DNA of 39,481 bases. Origin: Gemmatimonadota bacterium. GTDB taxonomy: Bacteria; Gemmatimonadota; Gemmatimonadetes; Longimicrobiales; Gaopeijiaceae. The position numbers were made by a program, and so were the translations under genes. This document shows, piece by piece, positions 15,845 through 22,895 of the stretch. The first letter of the stretch is position 1. The number at the start of each line of letters is the position of its first letter. A model generated the notes under the pieces. That model was not told the DNA's origin. It saw only the letters and a list, made by a program, of their open reading frames with translations, and searched no databases. The DNA is taken from positions 1 to 39,481 of the forward strand of contig JAJDXS010000069.1 in assembly GCA_022823145.1 (NCBI GenBank), written 5' to 3'.

Positions 15845-18480
15845 GTACGATCCCCGTTGGTCCCGCGGCCATCCTGTTGCTTGGGACCGCCCTTTCGGCC
15901 ATCGCCCCGGTGCTGCAGGCCCAGGAGCCCCCCGACACGCTCTCCGGCGCCGACACGCTCCTCGCGGTGATGGAGCTGGGCGAGATCGTTGTCGTTGGCA
16001 CGCGGCGCGGAGGCAGGACGGCCATCGAGTCCTACTCGCCGGTGCACGTGGTCAGCGGGGCCAACGTGCGGGCACGGGGAGGGACCGACCTGCTCGACCT
16101 GCTGCGAACGGTCGTTCCGACCTTCAAGGTCAACACCCAGCCCATCGCGGACGGAGCGACCATCGTGCGGCCTCCCAACGTCCGCAATCTGGCGGCGGAC
16201 CACACGCTCGTGCTGGTCAACGGCAAGCGCCGCCACCGCGGGGCGGTCATCGCGTGGCTGGTGCCCAAGGCTTCGGAAGGCGCACAGGGACCTGACCTGT
16301 CGACGATTCCGTCGATCGCGCTGCAGCGGGTCGAGGTTCTGCGCGATGGGGCGGCGGCCCAATACGGGTCCGACGCGATCGCCGGTGTCATGAACTTCGT
16401 GCTGAAGGACGACCGCGACGGGTATCAGGTGGAGGCCGGATCCGGACTGACCACGGAGGGTGACGGCAGACAGGTCCATGTTGCGGCAAATGCCGGCCTG
16501 CCGCTCCCGGCTGACGGATTCCTCAACCTGAGCGCCGAGTTCAGCGAAGCCGGCGAGACCGTGCGCAGCGTCCAGAGGGACGACGCGGCGACGCTGGAAG
16601 CCTTGGGCAACACCCACGTCCCCAACCCGGCACAGATCTGGGGCAGCCCCAACGTCAGCGGCGACCTCAAGACCTTCGTCAACCTCGGTGTTCCGCTCGG
16701 GGACGGCGCAAGCCTCTACGCCTTCGGAAACTATGCCAGGAAGGAGACCGACGGCGGCTTCTACTACCGCAATCCGGACAGCCGCGAGGGCGTGTACACC
16801 CGGGGCGCCCATCGGCTGGTCGGTGACCTGACCGGCGACGGCAGCGGCGGCTGTCCCACGATGCTCGATCCCCGGGGCGACTACTATCGGGACGGAACCT
16901 TCCAGGCCGGCGCCTTCAGCCAGGACCATCCGAACTGCTTTGTCATGAACCGGTTCTTCCCCGGCGGCTTCACGCCGCGCTTCGGCGGGCACACCCGCGA
17001 CCATTCCGCGGTGGCCGGGGTCCGGGGCGAGTCCGATTCCGGGCTCACGTGGGATTTGAGCGGCTCGACCGGGACGAGCGATGTCGACTTCTTCATCCGC
17101 AACACCGTCAACGCGGCGCTGGGACCGGCCAACCCCGCCGACTTCGAGTTCGATCCCGGCGCCTACCGCCAGGACGAGGTGAACCTCAACGCGGACTTCT
17201 CCTATCCGGTGGCGGTGGCGGCATTCGCGTCCGACCTCAGCCTCGGCTTCGGCGCCGAGTGGCGGCGGGAGTCGTTCCGGATTCGTAGCGGAGAGCCGGA
17301 CTCGTGGGCGCGGACGTTCGAGTGGAACGGCAGGACCGTAGACCTGCAGAGCCAGGGCTTCACGGCAGGTACGAACGGGTTTCCCGGCTTCAGCGAGGAC
17401 ACCGGGGGACAGTGGGCGCGAAGCAGTGCGGCCGCCTACCTGGAGGCGGAAACGGACGTCCGGGAGCGCTGGACCGTGGGGGGAGCCGTGCGTTTCGAGC
17501 ACTACGACGACTTCGGGACCACCGCGAACGGCAAACTCTCGAGCCGTGCGGAACTCACCGGGAATCTGGCGCTCCGTGGAAGCTTCAGCACCGGCTTTCG
17601 CGCTCCGACCCCCGGTCAGGCCAACGCGATCAACGCAACGTCGAAGAACGCCGGCTCCGGTGAGGAGCGGCAGGTGTCGATCGTCGCGACGATCGCGCCC
17701 TCCAGCCCGGTCGGCGCGGCGCTCGGAGGCCGTTCCCTCAAGCCGGAGCGGTCGCGCAACGCCTCGCTCGGTTTCGTCTGGAATCGGGCACCGGTCGCGG
17801 CCACCCTCGACTGCTTCAGCATCCGCGTCGAGGACCGGCTGGCCCTTTCCAGGGACATCGAATTCAACCGGCCCGACCTGGGCCCGGACCGGGTCCGCGA
17901 CGATCTGATCGAGACGCTCCAATCCGAGGGTCTGACGTCGGCCCGCAGCTGGAACTACATCAACTTTTTCAACAACGACTTCACCACTTCGACACGGGGC
18001 TGCGAGTTGGTGGGCAGCTACGTCTTCGAGGTCGGCCGCGGTATCACCGTCCTCGACGCCGCCCTCAGCCGCACCGCTACAACCGTGGAGGAGTTCACGC
18101 CCGGCGGACCTCTGGCGGACGGGAAGGAGATCAGGGATTACGAATTCGGATTGCCTCGCGACCGCGCCATTGTGTCGGTCCGTCACAGCGCGGGCCCTCT
18201 GGGCGCGGTGGTGCGCTTCAACTACTTTGGCGGCTGGTACGATTCCGAGGAGGATCTGGACTTCGGCGGCTACGGGACGGCCGACCTGTCGGTGAGCTAC
18301 CGGCTTGGCGGCGGCACCCGGCTGACCCTGGGCGCGGACAACGTCCTCAACGCTTATCCGGAACTGAATCCGAACCGCTTTACGGGACTCGGCAACAAAT
18401 ACAGCCAGTATGCACCTGCCGGGTTCAACGGCCGGTTCATGTGGCTGCGGATCACGATGGAGCGCCTCGCGGGTGGCTGA
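15841..18480 (+). CDS. Second TonB-dependent outer-membrane receptor, translationally coupled
   Basis: 879 residues from TTG 15841, overlapping the previous stop as TTGA. The frame is open far upstream, but this start places a signal-peptide-like segment at the N-terminus (PAAILLLGTALSAIAPVLQA then QEPPDT). That segment lacks the usual basic residues. The plug is clear: ELGEIVVVGTRRGGRTAIES, RGGTDLLDLLRTVVPTFKV, HTLVLVNGKRRHRGAVI and RVEVLRDGAAAQYGSDAIAG. The barrel runs to FNGRFMWLRITMERLAGG and lacks a terminal aromatic residue. Together with the first receptor and the downstream kinase it forms a three-gene plus-strand cluster. It may share or complement the first receptor's substrate; nothing in the sequence names it. 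Confidence 0.87.
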   Translation: MSTIPVGPAAILLLGTALSAIAPVLQAQEPPDTLSGADTLLAVMELGEIVVVGTRRGGRTAIESYSPVHVVSGANVRARGGTDLLDLLRTVVPTFKVNTQPIADGATIVRPPNVRNLAADHTLVLVNGKRRHRGAVIAWLVPKASEGAQGPDLSTIPSIALQRVEVLRDGAAAQYGSDAIAGVMNFVLKDDRDGYQVEAGSGLTTEGDGRQVHVAANAGLPLPADGFLNLSAEFSEAGETVRSVQRDDAATLEALGNTHVPNPAQIWGSPNVSGDLKTFVNLGVPLGDGASLYAFGNYARKETDGGFYYRNPDSREGVYTRGAHRLVGDLTGDGSGGCPTMLDPRGDYYRDGTFQAGAFSQDHPNCFVMNRFFPGGFTPRFGGHTRDHSAVAGVRGESDSGLTWDLSGSTGTSDVDFFIRNTVNAALGPANPADFEFDPGAYRQDEVNLNADFSYPVAVAAFASDLSLGFGAEWRRESFRIRSGEPDSWARTFEWNGRTVDLQSQGFTAGTNGFPGFSEDTGGQWARSSAAAYLEAETDVRERWTVGGAVRFEHYDDFGTTANGKLSSRAELTGNLALRGSFSTGFRAPTPGQANAINATSKNAGSGEERQVSIVATIAPSSPVGAALGGRSLKPERSRNASLGFVWNRAPVAATLDCFSIRVEDRLALSRDIEFNRPDLGPDRVRDDLIETLQSEGLTSARSWNYINFFNNDFTTSTRGCELVGSYVFEVGRGITVLDAALSRTATTVEEFTPGGPLADGKEIRDYEFGLPRDRAIVSVRHSAGPLGAVVRFNYFGGWYDSEEDLDFGGYGTADLSVSYRLGGGTRLTLGADNVLNAYPELNPNRFTGLGNKYSQYAPAGFNGRFMWLRITMERLAGG

Positions 18481-18511
18481 AGGGCCCGCTGGCCCGCACG
18501 GGAGACCTCTC

Positions 18512-20851
18512 TTGACCGCCACCGACGACGCACCACAGGCAATCGCCAGCCTCCGCGAGCGCATGGCCCGGCTGAGTTCGGCGAGCCTGCGCATCAGCGG
18601 GAGCCTCGACCTGGAATCGGTGCTACGCGAGGTGGTCGACAGTGCTCGCATTCTGACCGGCGCCGCGAGTTCGGCCATCACGACGGTGGACCGGATGGAA
18701 GGCATTCGGGATTTCATTTCGTCCGGCCTGACGTCTGAGGAACGCCGTCAGCTCCGGGACGTGCCCGAAGGAGAGCGCCTCTGGGGATACCTGCTCCAGA
18801 GCGCGCGGCCGCTGCGGGTCGACGACCTCGCGTCCCACCTTGACGCGCTCGGCATTGCCACCGCGCCGATTCTGCGCCGGAGCTACCTGGGGGCGCCCAT
18901 TCGCCACCGGGGCGTGATCGTCGGCCACTTCTATCTCGCCAGCAAGGAGGGCGGACAGGGTTTCACCGACGAGGACGAAGAGACTCTGGTGCTGTTCGCA
19001 TCGCAGGCGGCGACGGCGATCGCCAACGCGCAGGCATATCGCGACGAGCGGCGTGCCCGCGCCGATCTGGAAGCCCTGGTCGACACCTCGCCGGTCGGCG
19101 TGGCGGTGTTCGACGCGAAGACCGGCGCGCTCGTGCGGTTCAATCGCGAGGGGCGGCGGATCGTTGCGGGTCTGGACCCGTCGGGCCGCTCGCCGCAGGA
19201 GGTGCTCGAGACGATGACGGTTCGGGGCCCCGATGGCGAGCAGATCTCGTTCGCCGAGATCCCGCTGGCGAGGGCGCTCGGCGATGCGGAGACCGTGCGC
19301 GCCGAAGAATACACGCTCTCGGTGCCGGGCGGCCGGAGCCTGAGGACCCTGGTCAACGCCACGCCGATCCGCGGCCAGGACGGCGGGGTCGTTTCCCTGG
19401 TGGTCACCATTCAGGATCTGGAACCGCTGGAGGAGATGGAACGGCAGCGGACCGAGTTCCTGAGCATGGTGAGCCACGAGTTGCGGGCGCCGCTGACCTC
19501 GATCAAGGGATCGACCGCGACCCTGCTTTCGCCGGCGCGGGAGCTGGATCCCGCCGAGGAGCGCGAGTTCCACCGCATCATCGACGAGCAGGCCGAACAC
19601 ATGCAGCGCCTGATCAGCGACCTCCTCGACGCGGGGCGCATCGACTCGGGCACGCTGTCGGTCGCACCCCGGCCCTCCGGGTTGGCCGCCCTGGTGGACC
19701 GGGCGAGGAACACCTTCCTGAGCGGCGGCGGCCGGCACACCATCGCCATCGATCTGCCGTCCGATCTGCCTCCGGTAATGGCGGACCGGAGACGCATCGT
19801 GCAAGTCCTCAACAATCTCTTCGCCAACGCCGCCCGGTACTCGCCGGTGTCGTCCCCCGTCCTGGTCGAGGCGGTTCGCGACGGCGTCCACGTCGCGGTC
19901 TCGGTCACCGACCAGGGCCGCGGCATCCCGCCCGAGCGGCTGCCGCACCTGTTTCGCAAGCACGCCGGAGGCGACGGCAAGCCCGGAGGGGTGCGCTACG
20001 GCCTGGGCCTCGCCATCTGCAAGGGACTTGTGGAGGCCCACGGCGGGCGCATCCGGGCCGAAAACGGCGGGCCGGGTCAGGGCGCGCGCATCACGTTCAC
20101 CGTACCCGCCGCCCCGGAGGCCGCGCCGGCCTCGGTGGCCCGCCCGGATCCGACGAGCGGCGGCGGTCGGGAACGCACGCGGATCCTCGTGGTCGACGAC
20201 GACCCGCACACGCTCCGGTTCGTGCGCGACGCGCTGCGGACTGCTGGGTACAGCGCGGTCGTGACCGGCGACTCGGAGGAACTTGCGTCGCTGATCCGAA
20301 CCGAGAAGCCCGCCCTGGTTCTGCTCGACCTGATGCTCCCCGGCACCGACGGGATCGAACTGATGCAGCAGGTTTCCGAACTGTCCGACCTGCCGGTCAT
20401 CTTCATCTCCGCCTACCGCCGCGACGAAACCATCGCCAGGGCGCTCGAGCTGGGCGCCGCAGATTACCTCGTCAAGCCGTTCTCGCCGACGGAACTGGTC
20501 GCGAGGGTCCGAGCGGCGCTGAGCCGGCGGGTCGAGACCGAGCCCTTCCAGTCGAACGAACTACGGATCCGCTACGACCGGCGCGAGGTGACCGTGGCCG
20601 GGCGCCCGGTCGCGCTCACCGCCACCGAGTACGAGCTCCTGCGCCTCCTGTCGGTCAACGCGGGACGGGTCGTGACCAGGGACGTCCTGCTTCGCCGGAT
20701 CTGGGGCATGGGCGCCGGGCGCAAGACCGAGGCCCTGCGCACCTGCGTCAAGAAGCTCCGCCGGAAACTGGGCGGCAGCGGGGCCAGTCCCAGCTACATC
20801 TTCAACGAACGCGGGGTCGGCTACCGCCTGGCCGTGCCGGCCGACCGGTAG
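18512..20851 (+). CDS. Single-chain two-component protein: GAF-PAS-histidine kinase-receiver-OmpR-type DNA-binding domain
   Basis: 779 residues from TTG 18512, preceded by GGGAG seven bases away; GTG 18473, overlapping the receptor gene, is an alternative. No membrane segment is present, so the protein is cytosolic. Order: GAF (about 20-180); PAS (about 186-305); HisKA with FLSMVSHELRAPL, phospho-acceptor His322; ATPase with N box NNLFANAARYSP, G1 DQGRGIPPERL and G2 YGLGLAICKGLVEAHGG; receiver from about 556 (RILVVDDDP, phospho-acceptor Asp606 in LLDLML, Lys in YLVKPFSP); winged helix from about 680 (LTATEYELLRLLSVNAGRVV...IFNERGVGYRL). All catalytic residues are present. Having kinase and OmpR-type output in one chain is unusual. 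Position right behind two receptors suggests it controls them, which is inference. Confidence 0.9.
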   Translation: MTATDDAPQAIASLRERMARLSSASLRISGSLDLESVLREVVDSARILTGAASSAITTVDRMEGIRDFISSGLTSEERRQLRDVPEGERLWGYLLQSARPLRVDDLASHLDALGIATAPILRRSYLGAPIRHRGVIVGHFYLASKEGGQGFTDEDEETLVLFASQAATAIANAQAYRDERRARADLEALVDTSPVGVAVFDAKTGALVRFNREGRRIVAGLDPSGRSPQEVLETMTVRGPDGEQISFAEIPLARALGDAETVRAEEYTLSVPGGRSLRTLVNATPIRGQDGGVVSLVVTIQDLEPLEEMERQRTEFLSMVSHELRAPLTSIKGSTATLLSPARELDPAEEREFHRIIDEQAEHMQRLISDLLDAGRIDSGTLSVAPRPSGLAALVDRARNTFLSGGGRHTIAIDLPSDLPPVMADRRRIVQVLNNLFANAARYSPVSSPVLVEAVRDGVHVAVSVTDQGRGIPPERLPHLFRKHAGGDGKPGGVRYGLGLAICKGLVEAHGGRIRAENGGPGQGARITFTVPAAPEAAPASVARPDPTSGGGRERTRILVVDDDPHTLRFVRDALRTAGYSAVVTGDSEELASLIRTEKPALVLLDLMLPGTDGIELMQQVSELSDLPVIFISAYRRDETIARALELGAADYLVKPFSPTELVARVRAALSRRVETEPFQSNELRIRYDRREVTVAGRPVALTATEYELLRLLSVNAGRVVTRDVLLRRIWGMGAGRKTEALRTCVKKLRRKLGGSGASPSYIFNERGVGYRLAVPADR

Positions 20852-21087
20852 GGCGTTTCGCCGGCCCCAAAATCGCCTCCGCTCGGACGCGGTCGGTCGT
20901 ACTCTCCCGTTCTCTCGTGGCCACTTGCCGATGCATCGCCACGTTATCACCACAGTTATATCGCTAGTCGCCACACTATAGCCATATATGGGTCATCATC
21001 ATTAATGCTGTCAAGTCTTGATACCGACCGACGGCGAACCGGACTCGGCGTCGTCCACTTCCGTTGCGGCACCGGGTGCGTCCCTTC
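20852..21087. promoter_or_regulatory. AT-rich intergenic region, probable promoter area
   Basis: No gene is seen here. Bases about 20940-21012 are strikingly AT-rich for this genome and include the 10-bp palindrome CCATATATGG at 20982-20991, with TTATATCG and CACTATAGCC just before. The region could hold a promoter for the lipoprotein gene that follows, or mark a junction of imported DNA. No clean -35/-10 pair can be assigned. Confidence 0.3.
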
Positions 21088-21390
21088 ATGTATCCTGCGG
21101 AGCCATCACGGCGAAGCCCTGGCTTTGCGGCGAACAGCGACCGTCCCGGAATCCGCTTCCTCGCATCGTTGGCACTGGCAGGCGTTTGCTGGATTTCCGC
21201 CTGCGGCGACGGGGCCACGGAGCCGCCGCCCCCCGACCCGCCCCGTGCAAAGGCGATCACGGTCACATGGTTGAAGGCCAGGAGTTCGGGTGGTCGTCAA
21301 GCGACCGGTCCGTGGTGACTGTCGACGCGTCCGGGCTGGTGACGGGCCTCGGGCAAGGAACGGCCGGACTCGGATGCCTCGAACACCGAC
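21088..21390 (+). pseudogene. Ig-like (Big_2) lipoprotein gene remnant
   Basis: ATG 21088 opens a frame with a lipoprotein signal (RFLASLALAGVCWISACGDG, lipid-attachment Cys in SAC) and a proline-rich linker (ATEPPPPDPPRAKAITVT). The text then becomes nonsense and stops at 21318. Meanwhile the +2 frame supplies the end of a bacterial Ig-like domain (FGWSSSDRSVVTVDASGLVT, GLGQGTA). A frameshift plus loss of most of the first half of the Ig domain, near 21265-21280, explains both. Such lipoproteins are anchored in the outer membrane and mediate surface interactions. The gene is broken. Confidence 0.65.
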
Positions 21391-21396
21391 AGCGGG

Positions 21397-21861
21397 ATGG
21401 TGGACACGGAGAACACCGAGTGCCGCTGTCATCAGATCATGCTTCCGTTCGGGAGGGAGGAAGGGACGCCGTATCGATTTGTTGTGGATACCGGACCGTC
21501 CGGCGAAACGGACGCGTATCGGTGGTGGGGTCTGTGGGTGACGAACCAGATGACCGATTCCACCACGTTCGTCGGCGAGACCCGGTCGTGGCGGCGACGT
21601 ATTGAAGACCCCCCCGTCTCATGGGGTGAGGATCTGCACTGGTGGCACACGCTGGTGGGGAATGCAGCCTATGAGTGCGAGGACTTCGAGTCCTCGTCGC
21701 TGGCCGTCCTGGACGTGCTGGCCGATCGTGTCGCGCCCACCTCTGTTCACGCCCTCTGTGATTCGGCGGTGGTCTACTCACACGGCACCGACATACAGCA
21801 CAACCTTGGCTACTGGTCCACTCCGCCACGAAACGTACTCGGTGCGTATCGCCGCGAATAG
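21397..21861 (+). CDS. Hypothetical protein, possibly the stranded 3' part of the lipoprotein gene
   Basis: 154 residues beginning MVDTENTECRCHQIMLPFGR. The family is not recognised. It is rich in Trp (RWWGLWVTNQ, DLHWWHTLV) and has five Cys (ECRC, YECED, ALCDS), which would suit an exported, disulphide-bonded domain, yet it has no signal peptide of its own. It is open in the same frame as the lipoprotein start at 21088 and follows the Ig-like relic, so it may be the cut-off C-terminal domain of that gene. No Shine-Dalgarno is evident. Whether it is translated is uncertain. Confidence 0.4.
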   Translation: MVDTENTECRCHQIMLPFGREEGTPYRFVVDTGPSGETDAYRWWGLWVTNQMTDSTTFVGETRSWRRRIEDPPVSWGEDLHWWHTLVGNAAYECEDFESSSLAVLDVLADRVAPTSVHALCDSAVVYSHGTDIQHNLGYWSTPPRNVLGAYRRE

Positions 21862-21905
21862 CGACAAGACGCCGGTCTCGACCGCCCTTCGTCTACAGGC
21901 CGGGA

Positions 21906-22604
21906 TCATTCCCGCGACCCCAATACCTCCCCCACACTCCCCAGCACCGCCCTCACCGGATACCTGGTGAACACCTCCTCTTCCGTCGTCCCCGACAGCA
22001 CCGCGACGAACGCCACGCCCACCGCCTCGGCCGCCATGGCGTCCACCGCCGAATCGCCAACAAAGATGCAGTTGGTGATTGGGATCCCCAGCAAGTCGAC
22101 CGCCCGCAGCAGTCCGTCGGGGGCGGGTTTGGGCCGGGGCACGTCGTCCGCTCCGACGATCACGTCGACAAGCGCCCGGAGGCCGTCCCGCTCAAGGGCG
22201 TCCTCGACACGGTGCCGGTACTTGGTGGTCACGATCCCGATCCGACAGCCGGCATCGTGAAGCGTCCGGAGCACGCGTGCGGCGCCCGGCAGGAAGATCG
22301 TACTGGCGACCATCACCTCGTCCGCCTTCCTGACAAAATGCTTGAGGAACTCGTCCTCCCGGGGCCTCCACTCCTCGCCCGCCAGAATCCCGAGCGCCGT
22401 GCCCAGGTCGAGCCCGATCGTCCTGCGGATGGCGTCGGCCGGGGCCGGAGGGAGCCCGAGGTGGCCCAGCGCGTGGTTCATGCAGGCCACGATGCCTTCG
22501 GAGGAATCCGCCAGCGTGAAGTCGAAGTCGAAGAGGACGGCGCGGGCGGGGGCGATGGCGGGGTGGATGTGGGGGCTTTCGGTCACCACGGCACCCATCT
22601 TCAT
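21906..22604 (-). CDS. HAD-family phosphatase (phosphoglycolate phosphatase-like)
   Basis: 232 residues from ATG 22604. HAD motif I is LFDFDFTLADSS (nucleophile Asp26, acid/base Asp28; Phe replaces the common Gly). A helical cap follows (about 40-110), then motif II IGIVTTK, motif III Lys in RPKPAPDGLL and motif IV IFVGDSAVDAMAAEAVGV. It is a cytosolic Mg-dependent phosphatase of the Gph/PGMB type; the substrate is unassigned. The start is notable: GGAGGAGGCG directly precedes the ATG, and these bases plus the first ten codons (MKMGAVVTES) are homologous to Rpn-gene sequence (EEAMTMGTVVTE in the 11412 relic). A GTG at 22649 would add 15 more Rpn-derived residues. The original HAD start seems to have been replaced. 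Confidence 0.85.
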   Translation of the reverse strand: MKMGAVVTESPHIHPAIAPARAVLFDFDFTLADSSEGIVACMNHALGHLGLPPAPADAIRRTIGLDLGTALGILAGEEWRPREDEFLKHFVRKADEVMVASTIFLPGAARVLRTLHDAGCRIGIVTTKYRHRVEDALERDGLRALVDVIVGADDVPRPKPAPDGLLRAVDLLGIPITNCIFVGDSAVDAMAAEAVGVAFVAVLSGTTEEEVFTRYPVRAVLGSVGEVLGSRE

Positions 22605-22658
22605 CGCCTCCTCCGATTGTCGGGTGGAAAACCCCTTCGAACGTAACACCGGGCATTG
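22605..22658 (-). pseudogene. Fourth Rpn-family relic, fused to the HAD gene start
   Basis: In frame with the HAD gene, the text reads VLRSKGFSTRQSEEAMKMGA and then VVTES. It aligns with LLRSKGMSSEELEEATTMQT then VVTAF in the intact Rpn protein, and the DNA shares CCCTTCGAACGTAACA. Nothing of the Rpn gene remains on either side. It begins at the stop codon of the neighbouring small ORF (22659). Confidence 0.7.
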
Positions 22659-22871
22659 CTAGCCGTGGTCGTGAACGTGCGCGTGCACGGGCGTCGTCAC
22701 GAAGTCGGCGTGCCCCGACCCGACCGCACCGTGCATGAGCTTGAACGTCACGTCGGTTTCGCCCGCCATGTTGCCATGCAGGTGGCCCCCGAACTCGCCG
22801 GGCGTGTCCTGTTCGAACTCGGCGATCGACGCATCCTCGATGTCGACTTCCAGGTACGTGTCGTCTCCCAA
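22659..22871 (-). CDS. Small His-rich-tailed protein downstream of the zinc receptor, probably a C-terminal fragment
   Basis: 70 residues from a TTG; open sequence extends only eight codons further to a stop, next to the receptor's own stop. The text (LEVDIEDASIAEFEQDTPGE, LHGNMAGETDVTFKLMHGAV, then VTTPVHAHVHDHG) looks like the last beta-sandwich half of a larger secreted protein. It has no signal peptide. The HAHVHDH end could bind metal, which fits its place behind a zinc-type receptor. The body appears to have been lost, perhaps by the same recombination that left the adjacent Rpn relic. Family not identified. Confidence 0.5.
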   Translation of the reverse strand: MGDDTYLEVDIEDASIAEFEQDTPGEFGGHLHGNMAGETDVTFKLMHGAVGSGHADFVTTPVHAHVHDHG

Positions 22872-22895
22872 CGGGATCAGTCGTGCGCAGGCATG

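Noticed and set aside
15763..18717. A 984-codon open frame antisense to the second TonB receptor
   Set aside because: No recognisable motif, and it spans the ends of three well-supported plus-strand genes.
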